Below, piece by piece: positions 36,134 to 45,500 of a stretch of 64,000 bases of DNA. The first letter of the stretch is position 1, and each line of letters begins with the position of its first letter. Both the position numbers and the translations under genes were made by a program. Where the stretch lies: NCBI GenBank assembly GCA_051005695.1, contig JBPCJC010000026.1:1-64000 (forward strand). Direction: 5' to 3'. Source of the stretch: JACCTI01 sp051005695. Lineage in GTDB: Bacteria > Verrucomicrobiota > Verrucomicrobiia > Chthoniobacterales > UBA10450. Under the pieces are notes generated by a model, which saw only the letters and a program-made list of their open reading frames with translations, did no database searches and was not told the origin of the DNA.

Positions 36134-37564
36134 TCAACGGCTCGAGAGCGGCATCGCGATGCTTTCGAGCGATTGCCGTTCCGCTTTCACGCCGAGAAAA
36201 AGCTCCACGATCGCGCCCGCAACCATCAAACCCGCGCCGACCAGATAGCCGATGAGCAAGGTCGTGCGCGAGCCGGTGCCGATCATCCAACCAAACAAAA
36301 GCGGCGCGCCCACGCCGCCCGCGAGCGTGCCGATGCTGTAGAAAATCGCGATCGCCATCGCGCGCAATTCCAGCGGAAAAATTTCGCTGACGGTCAGATA
36401 GGCCGAGCTCGCGGCCGCGGAGGCGACGAAAAAAATCACGCTCCAGGCGATCGTTTGCGTCTGCGCGGTCAGGATTCCGGCCTGAAAAAGCCAGCCGGTC
36501 AGCGCGAGCAGAATTCCCGAGAGCGCGTACGTCGCGGCGATCATTTGTTTGCGGCCGATGGTGTCGAAGAGGTGGCCGATGAGCAAAGGGCCGAGAACAT
36601 TTCCGAGCGCGAAGGGCAGGAGATAAATCCCCACGCGTTCCGCGGGCACGCCGTAAAAGCGCATCAGCACCAGGCTGTAGGTAAAGAAAATCGCGTTGTA
36701 AAAAAACGCCTGGGTCAGCATGAGGACGAAACCGAGAACGGCGCGTCGCCGATGCTCGTGCACGATCGTCTGCCAGATTTCGCTCCAAGGCGTGTGCGTG
36801 CGCGGGCGAATCCGAGTCGGCAACGATTCGTTAGGCGGAAGACGCGCGAGTTCCGGCGCGATCCGCCATTCCACATCGCTGACGATTTCTTCCGCTTCCG
36901 CGTTCCGGCCGTGAATCATCAACCAGCGCGGGCTTTCCGGAATCCAGCGGCGAAAGAAAATCACGATCAGCCCGAGAACCGCGCCGATGCCGAACGCACA
37001 ACGCCAGCCGAGCCAGACTGGGAACCAGCGAGGATTGAGCAGGACCAATGTGGCCAGCGAACCAAGCGCCGCGCCGATCCAGTAGGAGCCGTTAATCATC
37101 AAGGCCACGCGTCCGCGGACCCGCGCGGGAATCAATTCGTCGATCGCGGAATTGATCGCCGCGTATTCGCCGCCGATGCCCGCGCCAGTGATGGCACGGA
37201 AGACCGCGTAGCTCGCGAAATTCCACGAGAACGCACTCAACGCCGTCGCCACCAAATAAATCGAGACGGTGACGAAGAATAATTTCTTCCGGCCTAACCG
37301 ATCGGTCCCGTAACCAAAAATCAGTGCGCCCAAAACTGCGCCCGCCAGATAAAAGGTCGCGCTCGCGCCGACTTCCGCATCCGTTAGGCCCAGCGCCTCG
37401 CGACGGGTGAGGATTCCGCCTAACGAACCGGCGAGCGTCACTTCCAAGCCGTCAAGAATCCAGGTCGCACCGAGCGCCGAAACAATCAGCCAATGCCACC
37501 GGCTCCAGGGCAAACGATCGAGCCGCGCGGGCACGTGCGATTCGATCCATGCGCTCGCCGCCAT
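36134..37564 (-). CDS. MFS transporter, sugar-porter/metabolite:H+ symporter type
   Basis: The ATG at 37564 gives 476 residues; the longer frame would run through the UDG gene and lacks conserved content. Twelve spans are predicted. Signatures include GYGTDRLGRKKLFFVTVSIYLVATALSAF, the FRAITGAGIGGEYAAINSAIDELIPARVRGR loop and RWIPESPRWLMIHGR, typical of the sugar-porter and aromatic acid:H+ symporter families. The substrate is unknown. The gene ends next to the NRPS stop (convergent, no gap) and starts 5 bases after the UDG gene. Several 9-mers lie in or beside it (36828, 37418, 37568). Confidence 0.88.
   Translation of the reverse strand: MAASAWIESHVPARLDRLPWSRWHWLIVSALGATWILDGLEVTLAGSLGGILTRREALGLTDAEVGASATFYLAGAVLGALIFGYGTDRLGRKKLFFVTVSIYLVATALSAFSWNFASYAVFRAITGAGIGGEYAAINSAIDELIPARVRGRVALMINGSYWIGAALGSLATLVLLNPRWFPVWLGWRCAFGIGAVLGLIVIFFRRWIPESPRWLMIHGRNAEAEEIVSDVEWRIAPELARLPPNESLPTRIRPRTHTPWSEIWQTIVHEHRRRAVLGFVLMLTQAFFYNAIFFTYSLVLMRFYGVPAERVGIYLLPFALGNVLGPLLIGHLFDTIGRKQMIAATYALSGILLALTGWLFQAGILTAQTQTIAWSVIFFVASAAASSAYLTVSEIFPLELRAMAIAIFYSIGTLAGGVGAPLLFGWMIGTGSRTTLLIGYLVGAGLMVAGAIVELFLGVKAERQSLESIAMPLSSR
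37381..37426. repeat. facing pair of 9-mer copies inside the MFS gene
   Basis: CCGTTAGGC (one mismatch) at 37381-37389 and the exact GCCTAACGA at 37418-37426 form an imperfect inverted repeat with a 28-base spacer within coding sequence. A third copy follows at 37568. Three copies in under 200 bases is the densest cluster in the window. Confidence 0.6.
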
Positions 37565-37569
37565 CGCGC

Positions 37570-38307
37570 CTAACGAAAGTAATTCTGCTGCTTCGGCGTG
37601 ATCGGCCGCCCGAGGCGCTCCAGCACCATGAGCATGTCTTCCCAGACTTTCCGTTTCTCCGTCGGTGCCTGGTTTCGCAAGAGATACGACGGATGATAGG
37701 TGATCATCAGTGGCGTTTCGTGAAATGAATGCCACTGGCCGCGGAGCTCGCGCATCGTCCCGCGCGTTCCGAGCAATCCTTCCACCGCCGTCGCCCCGAG
37801 CGCGACCAACACTTTCGGTTGGATGATGTCGATCTGCTCGAGCAGAAAGGGCAGGCAATTTTGCATTTCCTCCGGCGTCGGCGGGCGATTGCCGGGTGCG
37901 CCCGCGGGCATGTCCGGGCGCGATTTCAAAACGTTCGCGATGTAGACCTCGCTCCGCGCGAAGCCCATCGTCTCGATGATTTTCGTGAGCAACTGACCCG
38001 CGCGACCGACGAACGGCTCGCCCTGTCGATCCTCATCCGCGCCCGGCGCTTCGCCGATGAACATCAGCTCCGCATCCGGATTGCCCACGCCAAAGACGAT
38101 CTGGCTGCGCGAGCTCGCGAGATGCGGACACAATTCGCAAACCGCCACGCGCGCGCGCACTTGCTCGAGGCGCTCGCGCTTGCTCGCCATCGGCCGCTGA
38201 AAATTTTCCAGGGTCGCGCGCGATGCTTTCGGCCAGCGCCCGCCTTGCCCGCGGATTTGCTCGAGCGTGCCGAGGACGTTTTCGAGCGCTGATTGGAACT
38301 GCGACAT
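37570..38307 (-). CDS. uracil-DNA glycosylase, family 4 (Fe-S type)
   Basis: This enzyme removes uracil from DNA. The ATG at 38307 gives 245 residues. Conserved features are VCELCPHLASSRSQIVFGVGNPDAELMFIGEAPGADEDRQGEPFVGRAGQLLT, with the GEAPG catalytic motif, YIANVLKSRPD, and ITYHPSYLLRN with the second active-site motif. Cysteines before and after the motifs (ELCPH, NCLPF) match the positions that ligate an iron-sulphur cluster in family 4. The TAG stop is contained in the 9-mer at 37568-37576. It is divergent from queA. Confidence 0.92.
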   Translation of the reverse strand: MSQFQSALENVLGTLEQIRGQGGRWPKASRATLENFQRPMASKRERLEQVRARVAVCELCPHLASSRSQIVFGVGNPDAELMFIGEAPGADEDRQGEPFVGRAGQLLTKIIETMGFARSEVYIANVLKSRPDMPAGAPGNRPPTPEEMQNCLPFLLEQIDIIQPKVLVALGATAVEGLLGTRGTMRELRGQWHSFHETPLMITYHPSYLLRNQAPTEKRKVWEDMLMVLERLGRPITPKQQNYFR

Positions 38308-38361
38308 CGCGAGATAATCTGAGCTTTTGCGCGAGGCGGCAATGCCTTTGATCGTGCAGCG

Positions 38362-39342
38362 GTGAGCGCGCGCCTTTCCGATTACGATTACGCCTTGCCC
38401 GAAAATTTGATCGCGCAACGTCCGCTACCGCGGCGCGAAGATGCGCGCATGATGGTGCTGTATCGCGCCACGCAAAAGATCGAGCATCGCGCGTTTGCCG
38501 AGCTCGGAGATTTTTTGCAAGCGCGCGACCTTTTGGTTCTGAACAACACCCGTGTGATTGAGGCGCGGCGGTTTTCCGATGACGGTGCGATCGAAGTTTT
38601 CCTCCTCGAACAACTCGGGCCGCGCCGTTGGCGATGTCTCGTTAGGCCGGGACGGAAGATGCGGATCGGCGCCGTTACGCATCTAAACGGCACACGTGCG
38701 CAGGTGGAAGCGATCGAGGACGACGGCAGCCGGTTGATCGCGTTCGATGAAGAATTAAATTTGCAGGAAGGCGGCGTCGTCCCGCTGCCGCCGTACATGC
38801 GGCGCGCGGCCGATGCTGAGGATCGCGAGCGTTACCAAACCGTCTTCGCAGAAGTGCCCGGCGCGGTCGCGGCGCCGACCGCAGGATTGCATTTCACTCC
38901 GCAAATTCTGGCAAGCTTTCCGCATGCGTTCGTTACCCTGCATGTCGGCGCGGGGACGTTTGCGCCGGTGAAAACCGATGACGTTCGCGAACATAAAATG
39001 CATGCGGAGCGTTTTTCGGTTTCCGCGGAAGCGGCCAAGGCGATCAATCACGCCGGCCGCGTCATTGCCATCGGCACGACCACCGTGCGAGTGCTGGAAT
39101 CAGCCACGCGCGCGGATGGAAAAATTATGGCGCAGGAAGGAACCACGCGGCTCTTCGTTTATCCGCCGCAACAGATTCGCCACGTCGATTTGTTGCTGAC
39201 GAACTTCCATCTGCCGCGCTCGACGCTTCTGATGCTGGTGAGCGCGTTTGCCAGCCGGGAATTTATTCTCGCGGCTTACGCGGAAGCGATTCGCGAACGC
39301 TACCGCTTCTACAGCTACGGCGATTGCATGCTCATTTTGTAA
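38362..39342 (+). CDS. queA: S-adenosylmethionine:tRNA ribosyltransferase-isomerase
   Basis: QueA transfers the ribosyl group of S-adenosylmethionine to preQ1 in tRNA, making epoxyqueuosine. The protein has 326 residues with a GTG start: LSDYDYALPENLIAQRPLPRREDARMM, LLVLNNTRVIEAR, CLVRPGRKMRIG, PTAGLHFTPQIL, VTLHVGAGTFAPVKTDD and LLLTNFHLPRSTLLMLVSAF. All are family signatures and the length is normal. With queF at 60 kb, the window holds two steps of queuosine synthesis at separate loci. The 9-mer at 38639 encodes Val-Arg of LVRPGRK and is the last exact copy before the 14-kb gap. Confidence 0.97.
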   Translation: MSARLSDYDYALPENLIAQRPLPRREDARMMVLYRATQKIEHRAFAELGDFLQARDLLVLNNTRVIEARRFSDDGAIEVFLLEQLGPRRWRCLVRPGRKMRIGAVTHLNGTRAQVEAIEDDGSRLIAFDEELNLQEGGVVPLPPYMRRAADAEDRERYQTVFAEVPGAVAAPTAGLHFTPQILASFPHAFVTLHVGAGTFAPVKTDDVREHKMHAERFSVSAEAAKAINHAGRVIAIGTTTVRVLESATRADGKIMAQEGTTRLFVYPPQQIRHVDLLLTNFHLPRSTLLMLVSAFASREFILAAYAEAIRERYRFYSYGDCMLIL

Positions 39343-39368
39343 CTGCGCCGCTGTGCTAAGGTCGCGCG

Positions 39369-39752
39369 ATGGATTCTCCCGACCAACCTAAAGGCGAGCT
39401 CGTTATCCAAACCATCGCCATGCCTTCGGACACGAATCCGAACGGCGATATCTTCGGCGGCTGGTTGATGTCGCAGATGGATCTCGGAAGCGGTATTCTC
39501 GCCGCGAAAACCGCGCAGGCTCGCGTTGTCACCGTGGCCATGGAAGGGATGTCGTTTCTGCAGCCGGTGCGCGTGGGCGATACCGTCGCCTGTTTCGCGC
39601 GGGTCGAAAAAATCGGGCGCACCTCCATGACCATCCCGGTCGAAGTCTGGGTGCGGCGTTACATGGGCGGACGAATGGAACGCGTTACCCGCGGCGTTTT
39701 CATATACGTCGCGGTCGATGAGGCCGGGAAACCGATTCCGGTGCAACGCTAG
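39369..39752 (+). CDS. acyl-CoA thioesterase, YciA-type hotdog fold
   Basis: The 127-residue protein matches the YciA family: TIAMPSDTNPNGDIFGGWLMSQMDLGSG, where the N-x2-GDIFGGW region holds the active-site aspartate, then VTVAMEGMSFLQPVRVGDTV and VEVWVRRY. Members hydrolyse a broad range of acyl-CoA esters and act as hexamers. It follows queA after 26 bases on the same strand. Confidence 0.93.
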   Translation: MDSPDQPKGELVIQTIAMPSDTNPNGDIFGGWLMSQMDLGSGILAAKTAQARVVTVAMEGMSFLQPVRVGDTVACFARVEKIGRTSMTIPVEVWVRRYMGGRMERVTRGVFIYVAVDEAGKPIPVQR

Positions 39753-39768
39753 GCGCGTCGCGCGGCGC

Positions 39769-40044
39769 TCAGCTTTCTGCCGGCACCGCCTGCGGTCCGC
39801 TTTCCGCGTTCGGAATCGGCCCGCTCGATTCCGTTGGCATCGGTTCGGTTGGCATCGGCGATGTCGGCATCGAGGGTTTGTTGCCGTGGAAAATCGAGCG
39901 CTGCTTCACCCGGGCCACGCTCGAGCGCCGCACATATTTTTCGTAGGCGTGCTGTTGCCGTCCGCTTTTGGTTAACATCGAGCAACTGGTCAGCGTGAGG
40001 CTGAGAGTGAGGAGAAGGGAGAGGAGCTTGGTCATATTTTGCAT
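39769..40044 (-). CDS. small putative lipoprotein, 91 aa
   Basis: A signal peptide (TKLLSLLLTLSLTLTSC) ends in a lipobox Leu-Thr-Ser-Cys at residues 18-21, so the mature chain is expected to be lipid-anchored. The mature part is short and basic at first (GRQQHAYEKYVRRSSVARVKQR), then low complexity with repeated Pro-Met-Pro-Thr units. No family is recognised. It begins 3 bases after the cNMP-binding gene on the same strand, so the two are probably cotranscribed. Confidence 0.75.
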   Translation of the reverse strand: MQNMTKLLSLLLTLSLTLTSCSMLTKSGRQQHAYEKYVRRSSVARVKQRSIFHGNKPSMPTSPMPTEPMPTESSGPIPNAESGPQAVPAES

Positions 40045-40047
40045 TCA

Positions 40048-41076
40048 TTAGGCACCGGCATTTTCCGCGACCGCGGAGGTGGAAATTTCGAGATGGCCGG
40101 AGCGCAGGAGGAGGCTCGCCACCTGGTAGATTTTTAACTCCGAGACCGAGAGATGTTGGTAAAGCTGCGGGAGCGACATCGGGCGCGCGAAGAGCCGTCG
40201 CCAGACTTCTTCCGCCACCGGGCGCAGGCTGGGCGGCTCGATCTCGCTCACCTGCAGATCGCGGTTCGCGCGGGTGAGGAGCGAATCTGCCCCCGGGATT
40301 TCGCTCCGGATCGCGTCCAGCTCGTCGCGCGACTGGATCGCATTGATCAGCAAATGCTCCGGGCTGCGAATGATCCCTTCGTCCTGGATCAGCTTGCTCG
40401 ATTTTTGCCGGCCGGAGGAAAACGAAAACGTCCCGCGCAAAGCTTCGGTCAGGAAAAGCTGCCAGAACGCTTCCTCGCCCGAGAGATGTTGGAATTGCCC
40501 CGAGCGCGGATGCCCGGCCTCGAAAAAGAAAGCCGAGATCAGCTCGCCCTCCTCATTGCAAATCGAGAGCTCGCCGGTCTGGGCCGAGTTCACGATCGTC
40601 TGGTAAACCGTCACCAGGTCGAAGTTGGCCAGATTCCCACTCAGCTCCAGGCAATGGCTCTGCGCCAGCCCGGCATCGTGCGCCAGGAGCAAACGGCCCG
40701 CGAGTTGTTCCGCCAGGTAACGGAAGAACGCCGGCACCCGTCGGACGAGTTCCGGAAAATCCTTCCGATCGAAACATTGCAGGCTCACCGGCTCGCGGGT
40801 GTGCACCGATTGCTTCCGCGGAATCCCGGTCAACACCTCCAGGTCGCCGAAAACATCGCCGCGCGAAAGATAAGTGCCGGCCACGCGCGCCTTCGCGTTC
40901 GCCAGTACCATCTCGAGGAGCCCGCGATTGATGATATAAAGCGTGTCGCCCGCATCTCCCGGCGAATAAATCGTCTCCCCCTCCGGGATATGACGCACCT
41001 GCGAGAGCGCCCCCATCGCCCGCAGCTCGATCGGCTGGAGCGAAGTGCAAAAAGCAAAAAAATCCGGGCCGGGCAT
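40048..41076 (-). CDS. cyclic-nucleotide-binding domain + DUF4388 protein
   Basis: The N-terminal half (about 1-130) is a cNMP-binding beta-barrel: VRHIPEGETIYSPGDAGDTLYIINRGLLEMV and LSRGDVFGDLEVLTGIPRKQSVHTREPVSLQCF. The middle (about 150-260) resembles DUF4388 (PATAN-like), with DLVTVYQTIVNSAQTGELSICNEEGELISAFFFEAGHPRSGQF and ALRGTFSFSSG. No helix-turn-helix of the Crp type is evident at the end, so it is more likely a signalling adaptor than a DNA-binding regulator. The ligand is unknown; the 342-residue length and domain order are as in similar proteins of other phyla. Confidence 0.82.
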   Translation of the reverse strand: MPGPDFFAFCTSLQPIELRAMGALSQVRHIPEGETIYSPGDAGDTLYIINRGLLEMVLANAKARVAGTYLSRGDVFGDLEVLTGIPRKQSVHTREPVSLQCFDRKDFPELVRRVPAFFRYLAEQLAGRLLLAHDAGLAQSHCLELSGNLANFDLVTVYQTIVNSAQTGELSICNEEGELISAFFFEAGHPRSGQFQHLSGEEAFWQLFLTEALRGTFSFSSGRQKSSKLIQDEGIIRSPEHLLINAIQSRDELDAIRSEIPGADSLLTRANRDLQVSEIEPPSLRPVAEEVWRRLFARPMSLPQLYQHLSVSELKIYQVASLLLRSGHLEISTSAVAENAGA

Positions 41077-41168
41077 CGGCTCTCCTCATAGCAGGAGTTG
41101 TGCGGGATAACGGGGCCCGCAGGGTTTTGATTTGTCGCCGGCCGCATGAGCGCGGAAGACCGCCTGTC

Positions 41169-41324
41169 TGTCATCCTGAGTCGCGGAGACGACGAAGGAT
41201 CTCTCCGACGCAGCTGGCGCAACGACCCTTCGGAAGCGTTCGCTGCGCCGCGGATCACCTTCGGACGGCGTGACGTGCACTACGCGAGGGAGGTCCTTCG
41301 CCGTCTGCGCGGCTCAGGATGACA
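41169..41324. mobile_element. MITE-like inverted-repeat element, copy 3 (left border of RHS island)
   Basis: The element starts TGTCATCCTGAGTCGCGGAG and ends GCGCGGCTCAGGATGACA, 156 bases. It is closely similar to the copy at 51810-51964 in the same orientation, and the similarity continues past the right end to about 41367 (GTTCGGCAACGGCATGCGC). No ORF. The two copies bracket the RHS island as direct repeats. Confidence 0.8.
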
Positions 41325-41757
41325 AGGGGGTCTTCGAGTGTTCGGCAACGGCATGCGCGCTCGGCCCTTAGTTCCGCGAAAGTCCAAGTTGTGCGGGTAA
41401 CAGGTCGGGTTAGTGACTTCCGCGCACTTTCATCCGCCAGCCCCGCTTTCAGCGAATCGCGCGGGTGAAAGAGCAACGTGCCGCGCGCACCGAGCGCAAA
41501 ACCGGGTGCGGCCAGCAAATCACCCCGGCCTCTGAGCGCCGAGCGAGGCGGACTCGCCTATTTGCTCATCGCAGCGAGCGAAAAGCTCAAGTCACCGGGA
41601 AAATCGCCGAATTAATTCAGCAAATAGCTCACCCAACTCGCCTAAAAACCGAACTAACCTTCGAATAAGCTATTCACAATTAGCGACTTATGCCGAACGC
41701 GTGTAGCCACGGCCCTGCGGGCCGGGCCCCTCCAGCCCGGCAACCAACCCACTAACC
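41325..41757. other. intergenic, left flank of RHS island
   Basis: About 430 bases without a recognisable gene. The first 40 bases extend the similarity to the right-hand repeat. From about 41540 on the base composition becomes more AT-rich (for example around 41610-41690), with a palindromic AATTAATT at 41610. I see no promoter or RNA gene with confidence. Confidence 0.5.
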
Positions 41758-42255
41758 CTAAGCCGCCGGCTGGTTCCCACCGCTCGCCGCGGGCGGATTT
41801 TTCTTGCGACCCTGCCCCTTAAACCGCTGGCCCATCTCGCGGCGCATATCATCAAAACTACCGCTGACCTTCCCGAGCACCTTCATGAAGGCATAAACAA
41901 AATTGCTCCGCACCATCAGGTCGCTCCGCAACGCCAGCATGGTGTCGCTGAACTCTTCGCCGATCTGCAGCATCGCGGTCTCGACTTCGCGCAGTTGCGC
42001 CTCCAGGTCGCGGTCCTCGGTATAATCATCCATCCCGAAATCCGCCCCTAGCTTATCCGTATTCTGGGCGGCAAAGTCATAGGCCCTTTGCACAAAGGCC
42101 GTGCTCTTGTCCCCCATCTTCGGCAACGAACGGCGGTCGTCGCCGCTTAAGCTAGCGAGGAAAGGAAGCTTCTGCCGGATAGTTGCGATGGCATCGAGCA
42201 CCGCTTGCTTGTTAGCTGTAGTTAAGGTTCCTGAAACCAGGTTTTGTTGAGCCAT
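41758..42255 (-). CDS. hypothetical protein, 165 aa, divergent from RHS gene
   Basis: I do not recognise this family. The protein is soluble and helical, starting MAQQNLVSGTLTTANKQAVL, with a central acidic part (DFGMDDYTEDRDLEAQLREVETAM) and a basic, Gly/Pro-rich tail (KGQGRKKNPPAASGGNQPAA). There is no signal peptide or membrane span. It is the only minus-strand gene between the bordering direct repeats, and its start is 286 bases from that of the large RHS gene with a shared upstream region. Whether it regulates or assists the RHS system is unknown. Confidence 0.65.
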   Translation of the reverse strand: MAQQNLVSGTLTTANKQAVLDAIATIRQKLPFLASLSGDDRRSLPKMGDKSTAFVQRAYDFAAQNTDKLGADFGMDDYTEDRDLEAQLREVETAMLQIGEEFSDTMLALRSDLMVRSNFVYAFMKVLGKVSGSFDDMRREMGQRFKGQGRKKNPPAASGGNQPAA

Positions 42256-42541
42256 AGGGATTTTTCCTTCTTATTTGAGTTCGATTAAACTGAAACTATG
42301 GATGAGATTTAAGCAGCAAGCGGGCCATATCGTCGTTTCCAAAGAAAAAAGCTTAATTTTTCTTCTCACCCGTCCCACCGGAAAAAAATTAGATTCACGT
42401 AATTTTGTTCTTGCCAAAGGCGGCCGGGAGGAGCCTCCTGCGACTGAGCAACGCACCAGCCGCGCGCAGTTACATTTCTTTCGGAGCTCGTCTTCGGCAG
42501 GGGTCTTAGAGCAGCTAAAAAGAACACTTTTAGCTTCGCTT

Positions 42542-45500
42542 ATGACTAAATCGAACCTCCGCAAGCATCTTATCGTGGCTATCATCCTGGTCGCTACCGG
42601 GACCTTTGTTCGTGCCCAGGTAGGCTCCGATAATCCCACCGGTATAACCGGCCAGTTTAACGGCAATGTCACTACCGGGTGCTCCTATGATCCTTACACC
42701 GGCAATGCTACCCGCTCGATCACCGACATCGCGGTCGCCGGCGCGGTGGGCGCCTACCCGCTCGCCTTTACCCGCACGATGAATAGCCGCGATGGCACCG
42801 GCCATGTCCCGGGCCAGGGCGCCTACGAATTTGGCAAAGCCGGGGGTTGGCGTCATTCCTACCAATGGGGAATTAACAAGGCGGTTCTGCAGACGAGCGA
42901 CGTGACCGCCAGACCGACGAGCTACGTGGTTTTCTATCCAGAAGGGCGCAGGGTAACTTTTACCAACCCCTCGGGAGGCCCGACTCCAGTGCGCGCCGAT
43001 GTTGCCGGTATTGCGGAGCGCTTTCAGCCCATGGATCGTAATGACCCGGATAGCAATTGCTATCTTCTCTTACCCGATGGAGGCAAGGTTTGGTTCCGCG
43101 CGGAGATTACTCCGTCTGAGCCTCCGGACCCACTGGCCGCTCCGGGTGACCCGAGACCCACCCCGCCGCCGCAACCCACTCTGACCTTCGACTATGTTCT
43201 GATTGGCATCATCGACCCCTACGGCCAACTCACTGCCATCTCCGGCGGGCTAACTCCCACAGGCGACTTCCGGGTCTCGCAAATTGCCGAACCTGCCGGA
43301 CGCGTGCTCGATCTGATCTACACCGGCTCTGGCGACAACGTGCTCCTCCAGTCTGTCACCGAGCGGGCTTACGCGGGCGCGCCTGCGGGCAGAACCGTCA
43401 CCTATAACTACGCCCCAGCTCTCGGCGTCACCGCGCTCGACCATGTGGACTACCCTGGCGATTCCACGCTCCCCGCCAGATACACTTACCAGGTCCATAA
43501 CGACAATAATCCAGTATCGGCGCCCCTGGTCGCCACCTGTGACGACCCGATGTATGCCGGCCCGATGCGCCACATCGCCTACGATTTCAAACCCGGGGGC
43601 GATTTCGGTTTCCTGCTCAACGAGAAAAATATCAATGGCACGGTCGTTTCCTCCCTCGCCATCGACCCGCTCAACGCGAACGGGCGTATCGAAACCCGGG
43701 GGGACGGCCCGCACCGAACCTTTACTTATTCGGGCGGTAAACTGATTGGCTGGACCGATTTTAAGGAAGTGGGCTCGTCGCAGACGTACGACGGCAATGG
43801 TTTCATCCAGTCGAGCACCGATGGGAACACGCATCAGACCGCCTTCGGGCGTAACTCCCTGACCGGCCGGGTCGAGAGTGTAACCTATCCTCTGACGCCG
43901 TCGGATACCCAACAGGCTATTGCGACTCGCGCCTATTTCGCGCCGACCTGCAGCGAAGACCCAAATAACTGCGATCCGGCAAAGCCGTACTTTCTCTACA
44001 GTGCGACAGACGAACGGACTAACTCCATCACTTATCATCGCGACCCCAATCACCGAGTTGCCCGGATTAATTATCCGGATGGAGCGCAGGAACAATTCAC
44101 GCTCTACAATTCCCTGGGGCAGTTGATTACCCATCAGCGCAGAAATGGTGCCTACGAGCATTTCGCTTATGATTCTCGGGGCCTCCTGACGGTTCGTTGG
44201 AATCCGCTGGTCGGTATTCCGACGGCTCCAGATCCCGCCGGTCCCGAACCGAAAACGACCATTTCCTACTATCCAGTGGGCGATGCGTGGCAGGATCGAG
44301 TGAAGTCGATTACCGACCCACGGACCAATGTCACGACCTACGAATATGAGTCCTCTGGTGGTCTCCACGTGGGCGGAAGAGGGCAGGTTTCCAAGGTCAT
44401 TTTTCCTGGCAACAAGTATCGAAGCTACGTCTACGACTCTTCGGGTAATCTTACGCACGAAGAAAATGAGCTGCGCCAGCCGACCGAATACGTTTATGAC
44501 GAGTACAGCCGCCTCCTCCAGCTGAAGGTTGCTCATCCCAACGCTGACAACCCCGCAATCCAGGACACGGGTACTCCGTGGGACACGACGATCTACAATT
44601 ACACGCCCGCCACAGGCGGACCGCTCTCGCTGACCGCCCGGGCGGCGACCACGATAACGACGGCGATGAATGTGATCACGCTGAACGTTTACGATGACAA
44701 CCTGCGCCTCTTGAACAGCACCCGGGATCCGAATACGGTCGCCGCGCTCACTCAATACCATTACGACCCCGCTGGAAATCAGGACTGGATGATCGACCCG
44801 GATAATCACCAGACCACCACCGGTTTCGACCCGCGTAATCGGCCGCAGACGGTGACCAGCGCGCCGACGGATGTCGCAGGCGTTCCGGGTAAGGTCGCCT
44901 TGGTGACGCAAATGCTTTATGACCCGGCGGGCAACGTCCGTAAAATTATCCAACCGGATAACCAGGAACAGACGAAAACCTACGATGCACTAAACCGGCT
45001 CGGGACCGACACGCGGCCGGTCAGCCCCGGCCACACTCGAACGACCAATTACGAGTATTTTCCTTCCGGTATGCTCAAGAGCTTGCTCGATCCCAAGCAC
45101 CAGCTGACGCAATTTGAGTACGACGAACGCGACCTGAAGACGAAGGTGACCTATCCCGACAGCTCCATCGTCCAAGGCTGGCTCTACGATAAGGCGGGCA
45201 ACCTGACCCAGCGCCCGACCGTTGGCGGGCCGAAGCAGCTCTTTACCTATGACGAGCGCAATCGGCCGACCCATATGCGTTGGGACAATGCGATCGATTG
45301 GAGCGACTTCATTTATGATGACGCCAGCCGACTTCAGTCCGCGGCGAATCCCTATTCCACGGTCACCCGCGGCTACGATGTGGCTGGCCGGTTAATTTTG
45401 GATCAGCAGGCGCTCGCGCCGCTGTTGAACACCTTGCCGAATACGATTACGCCGCTTTCGGTGGTCTCGCGTAAAGTGCATCCCGGCGTAGGCGCTTTCG

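Noticed and set aside
43250..44953. 567-residue antisense frame inside the RHS gene
   Set aside because: The sense frame has YD repeats throughout; the antisense reading has no domain and results from the repetitive codon pattern.
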